Shown here piece after piece: positions 25,035 through 34,380 of a DNA stretch of 64,000 nucleotides. The position numbers and the translations under genes are program-made. The stretch is from Mycolicibacterium agri (GTDB lineage: Bacteria > Actinomycetota > Actinomycetes > Mycobacteriales > Mycobacteriaceae). The first letter of the stretch is position 1. Each line of letters opens with the position of its first letter. The notes under the pieces were generated by a model. It did not search any database. It was given only the letters and a program-made list of their open reading frames with translations, and was not told where the DNA came from. Location: contig NZ_PDCP01000019.1 of assembly GCF_002553505.1 (NCBI RefSeq), positions 1 through 64,000 on the forward strand, written 5' to 3'.

Positions 25035-26828
25035 ATGTCCGAGACTACAGTCGCCGACTTCCTGCTGGACCGGTTGCGCGCCTGGGGTGTATCGCGGGTA
25101 TTCGCCTATCCCGGAGACGGAATCAACGCGATGCTGGCCGCGTGGGGACGCGCGGACAACAACCCCCAGTTCGTTCAGTCTCGTCACGAGGAGATGAGCG
25201 CATTTGAAGCCGTCGGCTACGCGAAGTTCAGCGGCGACATCGGCGTCTGCATGGCGACGTCTGGGCCTGGTGCGATCCACCTGTTGAACGGGCTTTACGA
25301 CGCCAAGCTGGATCACGTGCCGGTGGTTGCGATCGTCGGGCAGACGAACCGCAGTGCGATGGGCGGCTCCTACCAGCAAGAGGTGGATCTGCTCGCTCTC
25401 TATAAGGACGTGGCCGCCGACTACGTGCAGATGGTGACTGTGCCTGAACAGCTGCCCAATGTGCTCGACCGGGCTATCCGCACGGCTGTGGCGCGCCGTG
25501 CGCCAACGGCATTGATCATTCCCGCCGATGTTCAGGAGCTCGAGTACAGCCCGCCGCAGCACGCGTTCAAGATGGTGCCGTCGAGTATCGGCGTCGACTG
25601 GCCTGCAATCACTCCGGACGACGCCGCGATCCGGCGGGCCGCCGACCTGTTGAACTCCGGCACGAAGGTCGCCATGCTCGTGGGTAACGGCGCACGCGGC
25701 GCGGATGCCGAACTGGCCGAGGTAGCGGAGCTACTCGGCGCGGGCGCGGCCAAGGCCCTGCTGGGCAAGGACGTGCTCTCCGATGAGCTGCCCTGGGTGA
25801 CCGGGTCCATCGGCCTGCTCGGCACTCGGCCGAGCTATGAGTTGATGCGCGACTGCGACACCCTGCTCACCGTCGGATCCAGCTTTCCCTACACCCAGTT
25901 CCTGCCCGCGTTCGACCAGGCTCGCAGCGTCCAGATCGACCTCGACCCGACCCTGATCGGCATGCGTTACCCGTACCAGATCAACATCGTCGCGGATGCG
26001 AAAGCCGCTCTGCAAGCGCTGATCCCACATCTGCAGCGCAAGACGGAGCGGTCATGGCGGGAAACCGTCGAGTCCAATGTGGCGCGCTGGTGGGAAACGA
26101 TGCACAAGGAGGCGCTGGTCGACACGGAGGCAATCAATCCGCTTCGGCTGTTCGCCGAGGCGTCGCCGCGGCTGCCTGACGATGTGATCGTCACCGCCGA
26201 CTCCGGATCGGCCGCCAACTGGTATGCGCGCCAGTTGAAGTTCCGGTCGGGCATGCGGGGGTCGCTCTCTGGCACGTTGGCCACGATGGGACCCGGCGTG
26301 CCGTACGCCATCGGCGCGAAGTTCGCCCATCCCGACCGTCCGGCGATCGCATTCGTCGGTGACGGTGCCATGCAAATGAACGGCATGGCCGAGCTCATCA
26401 CCGTCAAGCACTATTACGAGCAGTGGGAGGATCCCCGCCTCGTCATCGCCGTCCTGCACAACAACGATCTGAACCAGGTCACCTGGGAGATGCGGGCGAT
26501 GAGCGGAGCACCGAAATTCGCTGAGTCGCAGACTCTCCCGGACGTCGACTACGCGGCCTTCGCCGGCAGCCTCGGGCTTCGGGGGCAGACCGTACGCGAC
26601 ACCGCCGATCTGGGTTCGGCGTGGGAAGCGGCGCTGTCGGCAGATCGTCCGACGGTGCTCGATGTGCACACCGACCCCAACATGCCGCCCATTCCACCGC
26701 ACGCCACGTTCGAGCAGGCCAAGTCCACGGCAGCGGCCGTACTCGGTGGTGACGAGGACAGCTGGAGCTTCGTCAAGGAGGGCATCAAGACCAAGGCCCA
26801 GGAGTTCCTGCCGCACAGTCGATCATGA
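25035..26828 (+). CDS. TPP-dependent enzyme, pyruvate oxidase/acetolactate synthase-like (copy 1)
   Basis: A 597-residue thiamine-pyrophosphate enzyme of the acetolactate synthase/pyruvate oxidase superfamily. The N-terminal domain has FAYPGDGINAMLAAWGR and the conserved Glu in SRHEEMSAFEA, then ATSGPGAIHLLNGLYDAK. The C-terminal cofactor motif is GDGAMQMNG followed by LHNNDLNQVTWEMR. It should use a 2-keto acid, decarboxylating it to a TPP intermediate with oxidation or carboligation; which is not clear from sequence. It starts ATG after GGAGAAGGAG and is followed by the enolase gene with a 4-nt overlap. A paralogue (589 residues) closes the locus at 30911. Confidence 0.88.
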   Translation: MSETTVADFLLDRLRAWGVSRVFAYPGDGINAMLAAWGRADNNPQFVQSRHEEMSAFEAVGYAKFSGDIGVCMATSGPGAIHLLNGLYDAKLDHVPVVAIVGQTNRSAMGGSYQQEVDLLALYKDVAADYVQMVTVPEQLPNVLDRAIRTAVARRAPTALIIPADVQELEYSPPQHAFKMVPSSIGVDWPAITPDDAAIRRAADLLNSGTKVAMLVGNGARGADAELAEVAELLGAGAAKALLGKDVLSDELPWVTGSIGLLGTRPSYELMRDCDTLLTVGSSFPYTQFLPAFDQARSVQIDLDPTLIGMRYPYQINIVADAKAALQALIPHLQRKTERSWRETVESNVARWWETMHKEALVDTEAINPLRLFAEASPRLPDDVIVTADSGSAANWYARQLKFRSGMRGSLSGTLATMGPGVPYAIGAKFAHPDRPAIAFVGDGAMQMNGMAELITVKHYYEQWEDPRLVIAVLHNNDLNQVTWEMRAMSGAPKFAESQTLPDVDYAAFAGSLGLRGQTVRDTADLGSAWEAALSADRPTVLDVHTDPNMPPIPPHATFEQAKSTAAAVLGGDEDSWSFVKEGIKTKAQEFLPHSRS

Positions 26829-27943
26829 CCACCGACTTTCGCGCGGTCGGTGCCGCGCCGGTCACCGGGCTGAACGCCGCCGCCTACACGATTCCCACCG
26901 ATGGGCCCGAAGCCGACGGCACGCTGGCGTGGGACCACACCACGCTGGTGGTCGCGCAGGCGCAATGTGGCGACACCGTCGGGACCGGATGGACCTACGG
27001 CCACGCCAGCTGTGCCGATGTCATCATCGATCTTCTCACCCGACATGTCCTCGGCGCCGACGCGATGGCGATCGGCGCGGCTCATCGGGCCATGACGAGC
27101 GCCTTGCGGAATGTGGGGCGTACAGGTATTGGCGCGCAGGCACTTTCGGCGGTTGACGTCGCGCTCTGGGATCTCAAGGCGCGGCTGCTCGAGACTCCCC
27201 TGCACCTCTTGCTCGGCTCGGACCACACCGAAGTGCCGGTCTACGGCAGCGGCGGCTTCACCACCTATGACCACCACCGGTTGCGGCTTCAGTTGGAGAG
27301 CTGGGTACATGGGCTAGGTATTCCCCGCGTCAAGATCAAGATCGGTGAAGCATGGGGCACACGCACCAACCGCGACATGTCCCGGATGCGGCAGGCCCGC
27401 GCCGCGATAGGCGACACCGCGGATCTGTACGTCGACGTCAACGGTGCCTACACCGCCAAACAGGCGATCCGGGTCATGCACGCCGTCGCCGACATCGGTG
27501 TCACCTGGCTGGAGGAGCCCGTCTCCTCCGATGACCCCGCCGGCATGAAGACCGTCCGGGACGCCGTCACCGCCGACGTCACCGCAGGCGAATACGGCTG
27601 GCGGTTAACCGACTTCATCGCACTCTGTCCCGTGGTGGATTGCCTACAGGCCGACGCGACTCGCTGCGGTGGGCTGACGGAATGGCGACGTGTGGCCGCC
27701 CTGGCCGCCGCCAATGGGCTCCAGATATCGGCGCACTGCGCGCCGTGGCTTCATGCCGCGATTGCGACGGCAACACCGAACTTCCGCCACCTGGAATGGT
27801 TCTACGATCACGCCCGCATCGAGACACGGTACTTCGACGGCGCTTCGCTGCCGGTCGGCGGGCTGCTGTGCCTGGATCCCGCGGCGGTGGGGCATGGCTT
27901 GACCGTGCGTGAGTCCGATCTGGCGCCCTACCGCGTCTGCTGA
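26825..27943 (+). CDS. enolase-superfamily acid-sugar dehydratase (mandelate racemase group)
   Basis: A 372-residue enolase-superfamily protein. The first catalytic base is KxK (Lys170 and Lys172, VKIKIG). Metal ligands are Asp204 (VDVNGAY), the Glu of LEEPVSSDD and the Glu of TAGEYG. The opposite His-Asp dyad is in QADATRCGG and SAHCAPWLH, as in mandelate racemase and galactonate/gluconate-type dehydratases. All ligand positions are intact. The likely reaction is dehydration of a sugar acid such as gluconate or galactonate to its 2-keto-3-deoxy derivative, which fits the glucose dehydrogenase upstream. Its ATG overlaps the TPP gene's stop. Confidence 0.85.
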   Translation: MTTDFRAVGAAPVTGLNAAAYTIPTDGPEADGTLAWDHTTLVVAQAQCGDTVGTGWTYGHASCADVIIDLLTRHVLGADAMAIGAAHRAMTSALRNVGRTGIGAQALSAVDVALWDLKARLLETPLHLLLGSDHTEVPVYGSGGFTTYDHHRLRLQLESWVHGLGIPRVKIKIGEAWGTRTNRDMSRMRQARAAIGDTADLYVDVNGAYTAKQAIRVMHAVADIGVTWLEEPVSSDDPAGMKTVRDAVTADVTAGEYGWRLTDFIALCPVVDCLQADATRCGGLTEWRRVAALAAANGLQISAHCAPWLHAAIATATPNFRHLEWFYDHARIETRYFDGASLPVGGLLCLDPAAVGHGLTVRESDLAPYRVC

Positions 27944-27957
27944 TATCCGAGGTACCC

Positions 27958-30882
27958 ATGACGAAGTCGTCCGCGTTGCTGTTCAAGGACCTTGCCGCCG
28001 AGCTGATTCGGTGCGTCGATGGTGAAGTGCGGTTCGATCCCGGCTCACGCGCCGCATACTCGACCGACGCGTCGAATTACCGACAGGTGCCCATCGGTGT
28101 GGTGGTGCCGCGGACGCCCGACGACGTCGTCGCCGCCATAGCGGTGTGTCGTGAACACGACGTGCCGGTGTTGTCCCGCGGGGGAGGCACCAGCCTGGCC
28201 GGACAGTGCTGCAACACAGCCGTCGTGTTCGATTGGAGCAAGTACTGCACACGCATCGATGCTTTCGACGCGCGAGCCGGCTCGGTTGTCGTGGAACCGG
28301 GGATCAAGCTTGACGCCTTGAATGACGCACTTGCACCGAGCGGCTGGATGGTCGGCCCCAAACCGTCGACTCATGTCAGTTGCACGATCGGCGGCATGAT
28401 CGGGAACAATTCGTGCGGTTCCACCGCACAGGCCTACGGGAAGATGGCCGATTCAGTCCGGGCGCTGCAGATCGTCACCTATGACGGCATGTGGCGCTGG
28501 ATTCACGACACCGACGATGCCGAATTCTATAGGACTGTCCGCTCCGGCGGACGCTGGGCGGGCATCTATCGAGACCTGCACACCCTCGTCAAGGAATACG
28601 GTGACGACGTGCGTGCCCGCTACCCCGACATCCCGCGCCGAGTCTCGGGATACAATCTCGATAACCTGCTGCCCGAGAATGGTTTTCATCTCGCCAAGGC
28701 GTTGGTGGGCAGCGAGAGCACCCTCGTGACCATCACCCGGGCCGAGCTCTCACTCGTCCGCAGGCCCGCCGCCAGCGCACTGGTGCTGCTCGGCTTCGAC
28801 GACATCGCCGCGGCCGCCGACGCCGTCCCGCACGTGCTGGAACATGAGCCAGCCGCGCTCGAGGGACTCGACCACCGTCTCGTCGAACTCGAGCATTCCC
28901 GACGACTGGCGGAGAAGGCGCTGCGCCAACTGCCGCCGGGGCGTGGCTGGCTCATGGTGCAGGTCGACGGCGACGACCAAGACGACGCCGACCACAAGGC
29001 CAAGGCGATGGTGCACGCGCTGCACAGATCGGCACGCTGCGAGTCCGCGATGCTCGATGATCCCGCGCACAAGCGGCAGGTGTGGGCGGCGCGCGAAGCG
29101 GGCCTGGGCGCGACGGCCTACCCGCCCACCGGACCGGAAACCCACGAAGGGTGGGAAGACGCGGCTGTTCCACCGGAGCGCCTCGGCGATTATCTACGAG
29201 ACTTCCGCGCGCTGCTGGATCGCTTCGACTACGGAAGCGCCTCGCTTTACGGGCATTTCGGGCAGGGCTGCGTGCACACCCGCATACCGTTCGACATGCG
29301 CACCGCCGAGGGAATCGCGAAATATCGACGGTTCGTGGTCGACGCCGCGCACCTCGTCGTCGACTATGGCGGATCCCTGTCCGGCGAGCACGGTGACGGC
29401 CAATCACGTGGCGAACTGCTGCCGATCATGTTCGGAGAGCGGGTGGTCGAGGCATTCGAAAAGGTCAAGGCGGTGTTCGACCCGGGCAACCGGATGAACC
29501 CCGGAAAGGTCGTCAAACCCTACCGGCTCGATGAGAACCTCCGCTTCGGCACCGGCTACCTGCCTATCGAACCGGCAACGGCGTTCGCGTATCCCGAGGA
29601 CGCACACCGGTTCTCGCACGCCGCAGCGCGATGTGTCGGGGTCGGCAAGTGTCGTGGCCACGAGTCGGGCGTGATGTGCCCGAGCTACCGCGCCACCGGG
29701 GAGGAACATCACTCCACACGCGGACGGGCGCGGCTGCTGTTCGAAATGCTCCAAGGTGACGTCATCACCGACGGCTGGCGATCGGCCGAGGTCCGCGACG
29801 CACTCGACCTGTGCCTGGCCTGCAAGGGGTGTCTGAGCGACTGCCCGGTTAGCGTCGACATGGCAACGTACAAAGCCGAATTCCTTCATCACCACTACCA
29901 CGGACGGCTTCGTCCGATGTCGCACTACTCCATGGGATGGCTTCCACTGTGGTCTCGGTTGGCCGCCACCGCACCTCGCGCTGTCAACACAGTCGCACAC
30001 ACCAGCGGACTGGACTCCGCCGTCAAGGCACTCGGCGGCATCGATCCGAATCGGCGACTACCGCACTTCGCTTCGGAGCGATTCACCCGTTGGTGGCGGC
30101 GGCAGCGACGGCCTTCGGGCCGGCGTGGCACGGTCGTGCTGTGGCCCGACACGTTCACCAACAACTTCGACCCTGACATCGCACGGGACGCCGCGGAGGT
30201 GTTGGAGGACGCCGAATTCACGGTGACCGTGCCGAATGGTGCCTTGTGCTGCGGTTTGACCTGGATCTCGACCGGCCAACTCGGCGTCGCGCGCGCCGTG
30301 CTGCACCGAACGCTGCGGGCGTTGCGACCTGCGCTTCGCACCGGCACCCCGATCGTCGTGCTGGAACCGAGTTGCGCCGCGGTGTTCCGCGCCGACGCCG
30401 TCAACCTGCTCGACGGTGACGAGGACGCTCACCGTCTGGCCGGGCAGACCTTCACGATCGGCGAGGTCCTGCGCCGCAACGCACCCGATTGGCATCCGCC
30501 GCACATCGGCGGGCGCGCGGTGGTCCAACCGCACTGCCACCAGCACGCCGTTCTGCACTACACCCAAGAGCAACAACTGTTGTCGGACTCCGCGGTGAGC
30601 ACCCGGGTGCTGGACGCCGGCTGCTGCGGCCTTGCGGGCAACTTCGGCTTCGAGCGCGGACATTACGACGTGTCCGTCGCCTGCGCCGAGGCCAAGCTTC
30701 TGCCCGCATTGCGGCAAACCGCCGACGGCACGGTAGTGCTCGCCGATGGCTTCAGCTGCCGCACGCAGATCCGTGACCTCACCGAAGACTGCGCGCCCCG
30801 TCACACCGCGTCGCTGCTGGCCGAGGCAATCCGGTCGAGGAAGGAGTCGAGCGGGGACGCCACACACGCGGGCGGGGGTTGA
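27958..30882 (+). CDS. FAD/Fe-S 2-hydroxyacid dehydrogenase (GlcD-GlcF-like fusion)
   Basis: A 974-residue two-part oxidoreductase. The N-terminal half is a VAO-type FAD domain (VLSRGGGTSLAGQ near residue 77, GGMIGNNSCGS, and LSGEHGDGQSRGEL). The second half carries iron-sulphur ligands, first the CVGVGKCRGHESGVMCPSY block and then CLACKGCLSDCP. Two CCG-type segments follow (LCCGLTWIS, GCCGLAGNFGFE) with EPSCAAVF and QPHCHQHAV between them. This is the D-lactate/2-hydroxyacid dehydrogenase type that passes electrons towards the quinone pool at the membrane. In the locus it may oxidise a hydroxy acid from the sugar-acid branch. It starts 14 bp after the enolase stop. Confidence 0.88.
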   Translation: MTKSSALLFKDLAAELIRCVDGEVRFDPGSRAAYSTDASNYRQVPIGVVVPRTPDDVVAAIAVCREHDVPVLSRGGGTSLAGQCCNTAVVFDWSKYCTRIDAFDARAGSVVVEPGIKLDALNDALAPSGWMVGPKPSTHVSCTIGGMIGNNSCGSTAQAYGKMADSVRALQIVTYDGMWRWIHDTDDAEFYRTVRSGGRWAGIYRDLHTLVKEYGDDVRARYPDIPRRVSGYNLDNLLPENGFHLAKALVGSESTLVTITRAELSLVRRPAASALVLLGFDDIAAAADAVPHVLEHEPAALEGLDHRLVELEHSRRLAEKALRQLPPGRGWLMVQVDGDDQDDADHKAKAMVHALHRSARCESAMLDDPAHKRQVWAAREAGLGATAYPPTGPETHEGWEDAAVPPERLGDYLRDFRALLDRFDYGSASLYGHFGQGCVHTRIPFDMRTAEGIAKYRRFVVDAAHLVVDYGGSLSGEHGDGQSRGELLPIMFGERVVEAFEKVKAVFDPGNRMNPGKVVKPYRLDENLRFGTGYLPIEPATAFAYPEDAHRFSHAAARCVGVGKCRGHESGVMCPSYRATGEEHHSTRGRARLLFEMLQGDVITDGWRSAEVRDALDLCLACKGCLSDCPVSVDMATYKAEFLHHHYHGRLRPMSHYSMGWLPLWSRLAATAPRAVNTVAHTSGLDSAVKALGGIDPNRRLPHFASERFTRWWRRQRRPSGRRGTVVLWPDTFTNNFDPDIARDAAEVLEDAEFTVTVPNGALCCGLTWISTGQLGVARAVLHRTLRALRPALRTGTPIVVLEPSCAAVFRADAVNLLDGDEDAHRLAGQTFTIGEVLRRNAPDWHPPHIGGRAVVQPHCHQHAVLHYTQEQQLLSDSAVSTRVLDAGCCGLAGNFGFERGHYDVSVACAEAKLLPALRQTADGTVVLADGFSCRTQIRDLTEDCAPRHTASLLAEAIRSRKESSGDATHAGGG

Positions 30883-30910
30883 GCAGCCGTCGTTCGGGTA
30901 CGCCGAGGCG

Positions 30911-32680
30911 ATGAGCGATCTGGTTTCTGACGCACTTGTCAAGCGGCTGCGGGAGTGGGGTACCACGCGGGTGTTCGGCTACGCCGGCGACGGGATCAAC
31001 CCGATCCTCGGCGCGTTCCAGCGCGCGGGAGACCCCGAATTCGTCTCCACCCGCCACGAGGAGCTCGCAGCGTTCGCCGCATGCGGACACGCGAAATACA
31101 CCGGCGGCGTTGGAGTTTGCGTCGCGACCCAGGGGCCGGGAGCGATTCATCTGCTCGCCGGGCTGTACGACGCGAAGTTGGACCGCCGCCCCGTCGTCGC
31201 CGTCGTCGGTCAGGTGATCTCGACGGCGCTGGGCAGCGGATACCTGCAGGAGGTCGACTTGCACGCGCTGTTCAAGGACGTGTGCGGCCAGTACGTGCAG
31301 ACGGTGTTCGCACCCGACCAACTGTTGATGGCCGTCGACAACGCGATGCGCACCGCGGTGGCCACGTCGACACCGACGTGCCTGATCATTCCGCACGATG
31401 TGCAGCAGGCCGAGATGCCGGCAGAACTGGGGCAGAGCCACGGGATCGTTCCGTCCGCGCCGGTGATGGGCAGGCCGCGGCCGGGCGTTCCCGCCGACGA
31501 CGACCTCGGCCGCGCGGCCCAGATCCTCAATGCGGGCGAACGGGTCGCGGTGCTCGTGGGCCGCGGCGCTGGAGGCGCGCAACAGGAGCTGCATCAGCTC
31601 GTCGACGGTCTCGGTGCCGGCGTAACCTGCTCGCTGCTGGGCAAGCCGGTGCTGGACGAAGGCGAACCGTGGCACACCGGCGTGATGGGACATCTGGGGA
31701 CGGTGGCCAGCGCGAAATTGATGGCCGGCTGCGACACGTTGCTGATTGTCGGCTCGAACGACCCGTGGACGGAATTCTATCCGGCGCCCGATCAGGCCAG
31801 GGCGGTGCAGATCGACATCGAATCGCGGGTCATCGGCGCCAAGTATCCGGTCGAGGTGCCGCTGCTCGGGGATGCTCGCGAGACTCTTGCGGCCCTGATG
31901 CCGCTGCTGGCACGCAAGACCGACAGGGGGTGGCAGGACCGGGTCGCGCAGTGGAAGCGGCAGTGGGAGGAGACGGCGCAGCAGCGCGCGGAACATCCGA
32001 CGGCGCACACCAATCCGGAAATGGTGGTCCGCATGCTGTCCCAACATCTGCCCGCCGACGCGCAAGTCGCGGTCGATGTGGGTTCGATCACCTACTGGTA
32101 TGCGCGTCACCTGCGGTTGCCGCCGGATGTGCCGGCACACATATCCGGGTATCTCGCGTCGATGGGCTGCGCGCTGCCGTACGGTGTCGCGGCGAAACTG
32201 GCTGCGCCGCAACGGCCGGTCGTGGCGCTTGTCGGTGACGGGGCGATGCAGATGAGCGGGCTGCTCGAACTGATCACCATCGCCGACCGATGGCGGGACT
32301 GGAACGATCCGCGGTTCATCGTCCTGGTGCTGCACAACGCCGACCTCGCCGACGTCTCATGGGAGCAGCGAGAGATGGAAGGAAACCCGAGATATCCTGC
32401 CTCGCAACGAGTTCCGTCGTTTCCCTATGCCGCATACGCCGAGCTGCTTGGCCTTGGCAGCGCACGGATCACCGAGTCGGGACAGGTGTCTGACGCATGG
32501 CGCGACGCGTTCGCCGCCGATCGTCCGTTCGTCATCGAAGCGTTGGCCGATCCGGCCACGCCGATGCTGCCGCCGAAACTGCCCGAAGCCAAGGAACAGT
32601 CGCTTCTGTCCGCACTCGGAGACGAAGGTGACACAGCGCACACCCGCGACTGGGTGAGGGGTCAAGAGGTCATCCGTTAG
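30911..32680 (+). CDS. TPP-dependent enzyme, pyruvate oxidase/acetolactate synthase-like (copy 2)
   Basis: A 589-residue paralogue of the TPP enzyme at 25035. It has the same blocks: VFGYAGDGINPILGAFQR, STRHEELAAFAACGHAKY, ATQGPGAIHLLAGLYDAK, GDGAMQMSGLLELIT and LHNADLADVSWEQREM. ATG at 30911, 28 bp after the preceding stop, fits the paralogue's start; a weak GAGG precedes it. Two such genes in one locus could act on different 2-keto acids or form one mixed tetramer. A similar C-terminus rich in charged residues ends both copies. Confidence 0.88.
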   Translation: MSDLVSDALVKRLREWGTTRVFGYAGDGINPILGAFQRAGDPEFVSTRHEELAAFAACGHAKYTGGVGVCVATQGPGAIHLLAGLYDAKLDRRPVVAVVGQVISTALGSGYLQEVDLHALFKDVCGQYVQTVFAPDQLLMAVDNAMRTAVATSTPTCLIIPHDVQQAEMPAELGQSHGIVPSAPVMGRPRPGVPADDDLGRAAQILNAGERVAVLVGRGAGGAQQELHQLVDGLGAGVTCSLLGKPVLDEGEPWHTGVMGHLGTVASAKLMAGCDTLLIVGSNDPWTEFYPAPDQARAVQIDIESRVIGAKYPVEVPLLGDARETLAALMPLLARKTDRGWQDRVAQWKRQWEETAQQRAEHPTAHTNPEMVVRMLSQHLPADAQVAVDVGSITYWYARHLRLPPDVPAHISGYLASMGCALPYGVAAKLAAPQRPVVALVGDGAMQMSGLLELITIADRWRDWNDPRFIVLVLHNADLADVSWEQREMEGNPRYPASQRVPSFPYAAYAELLGLGSARITESGQVSDAWRDAFAADRPFVIEALADPATPMLPPKLPEAKEQSLLSALGDEGDTAHTRDWVRGQEVIR

Positions 32681-32904
32681 GGGCCGGAGTCACCGGCGAC
32701 CCGCGAGATCTGCCCCTGCGACAGAGAAATCTGCGAACAAGGATGGATTTGCGGCCGCTGTGCGTTTCATCGACTGTTCCTGCTAGCAGGTAGACGGCAC
32801 TGACCGGTGTCCCCCGCGGTGATGGGGTGCCAGCGTCGATGTGTGGTTTCGCCGCGGGCGGGAGTCTAAGCGCAGACGAAAAGAGCCCGCGGAAGGAACC
32901 GATT

Positions 32905-33690
32905 ATGAAGCGCAGTGCCGGATCGAAAGTCTCCACTGTTCGGCGGATGCTCGGTGGCCTTGGCGCCGCCGTCGCGGCCGCAACGGCACTGCTCGGACCG
33001 CAGGCCTCCGGCGTGGCCGCCGCGGCAGCGGACCCGTCGTGTCCGGATGTGGAAGTGGTGTTCGCGCGCGGCACATTCGAAGCGCCAGGTGTCGGCGTGA
33101 CCGGCCAGGCGTTCGTCGACGCGCTCACCGCGCGGCTGGGCGGCGAGTCCGGCGAGTCTGTCGACGTCTACCCGGTGAACTACCCCGCATCGCTGGACTT
33201 CGGCGCGGCCGCCAACGGAATCGCCGACGCCAGCAACAAGATTCAGGCGATCGCCAACACCTGCCCGAACACCAAGATCGTGCTCGGCGGCTACTCGCAG
33301 GGCGCGGCCGTCGCCGCCTACACCACCACCGACACCATTCCCGCCGGGATGGCGCTGCCTCCGGGCATCACCGGGCCGATGCCTCCCGAAATCGCCTCGC
33401 ACGTGGCAGCGGTCGTGTTGTTCGGCAAGCCGTCCAACGGCATTCTCAACCTCGTCGACCGGAATGCGCCGCCGATCACCATCGGCGCGCTGTACACGCC
33501 CAAGACACTCGAACTGTGTGCCCCCGGCGACCCCATCTGCTCCCCCGGCGGCCTGAGCCGCGCCGCGCACAGCGCCTACAAGGACAACGGGATGGCCGAC
33601 CAGGCCGCAGCTTTCGCCGCCAACGCGATAACGCAGGGCTCGCCGCGCGCCGTGGCGCCGGTCTCACCCGCGAGTGCGCACGGCAACTAG
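32905..33690 (+). CDS. secreted cutinase-like esterase
   Basis: A 261-residue cutinase-family serine esterase. Residues 1-41 form a signal peptide (basic start, long Ala/Leu core). The catalytic triad is Ser131 in GGYSQGA, Asp209 in CAPGDPIC and His222 in AAHSAY. Cysteines 46/120 and 205/212 fit the two conserved disulfides. Mycobacterial cutinase-like (Culp) proteins hydrolyse lipid esters at the cell surface. ATG at 32905 follows GGAAGGA at suitable distance. The 3' end overlaps the convergent NTF2-like gene in the sequence CTAG, where one stop codon is read on each strand. Confidence 0.93.
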   Translation: MKRSAGSKVSTVRRMLGGLGAAVAAATALLGPQASGVAAAAADPSCPDVEVVFARGTFEAPGVGVTGQAFVDALTARLGGESGESVDVYPVNYPASLDFGAAANGIADASNKIQAIANTCPNTKIVLGGYSQGAAVAAYTTTDTIPAGMALPPGITGPMPPEIASHVAAVVLFGKPSNGILNLVDRNAPPITIGALYTPKTLELCAPGDPICSPGGLSRAAHSAYKDNGMADQAAAFAANAITQGSPRAVAPVSPASAHGN

Positions 33691-34055
33691 CTCGGCGGTA
33701 TCAGCACGGTGTAGAGATCGGTGATGACACCGTCGCCGATCAACGCCACGTCGAACCCCGTCATGCGCGGCTGCCCGTCGGCGGGGTCGACGAGTTGCCA
33801 CGCCAGCTGCCCGAAACCGGCAAGCTCACGCACCGAGCCGTCGGCGACGAATTGCAGAGCACCCAAATTGTTCTGCAGGGAAACACATTTCGCCTCAAGC
33901 TCGTCTCGTCCGGTTGTCACGCCCTCGTCGTCCGTCCACCGGACCTGCGCGGCATACGTGCGCTCGACCGTGGCGCGGCGTTTGGCGTCGTCACGTTCGT
34001 TGAAGACCTCGAGCAGGTTGGCCTGCATGAGTCTTTCGACAGTTGATTCGGGCAC
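33687..34055 (-). CDS. NTF2-like (SnoaL-type) protein
   Basis: A 122-residue alpha+beta cone-fold protein. The helical start VERLMQANLLEVFNERDDAKR, then TYAAQVRWTDDEGVTTGRDEL and the closing strand VALIGDGVITDLYTVL are typical of SnoaL/NTF2-like stress or cyclase-type proteins. GTG at 34055 has GGAGGAGGAAGA just upstream, one of the best ribosome sites in the window. No catalytic residues are clear, so it may bind a small hydrophobic ligand. It is convergent with the cutinase and diverges from the MFS gene. Confidence 0.8.
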   Translation of the reverse strand: MPESTVERLMQANLLEVFNERDDAKRRATVERTYAAQVRWTDDEGVTTGRDELEAKCVSLQNNLGALQFVADGSVRELAGFGQLAWQLVDPADGQPRMTGFDVALIGDGVITDLYTVLIPPS

Positions 34056-34380
34056 TCTTCCTCCTCCATCGGCACCATCAGATGCGCAGCGAACAGTCAC
34101 ACCGTCGGCACGTCCGCGGCGGCCAGAATCAGCGCCGCCACCGCCCGCGGCAAGCAGTCGGCCCGGATTTCCACGCGAAAACGTTCATGTGCGGCGGGTC
34201 CTCGGTCAGCGGAGTCGGTTGAAGTGAGCATGCCAGCGCCCCAGCGGGCTGTCGTGTCGAAAGCCACACCCCCGGCGGACCCCGCCGATTTCGTCGCATA
34301 CACATAGATGCGCTATGCATGTAGGTTGTGGCATCACCGCGCGGGAGGAATCTCGGGCTGTCGCTGAAGGCGGCGGGCCG
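34056..34380. other. 325-bp divergent intergenic region
   Basis: No convincing gene is seen here. A minus-strand frame at 34097-34303 could encode 68 residues, but it has no ribosome site or recognisable motif. The part nearest the MFS gene holds an AT-richer patch with the inverted repeat CATAG-ATGCG-CTATG (34303-34317), a candidate promoter/operator for the MFS gene. The ribosome sites of both flanking genes are inside this region. Confidence 0.4.

Noticed and set aside
30779-32335. A 518-residue minus-strand open frame opposite the second TPP enzyme
   Set aside because: Shadow frame of a real gene: it lacks a ribosome site and its composition follows the third codon positions of the TPP gene.
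34097-34303. A 68-residue minus-strand gene upstream of the NTF2-like gene
   Set aside because: No ribosome site, no family resemblance, and it overlaps the probable promoter of the divergent MFS gene. It remains possible but unsupported.
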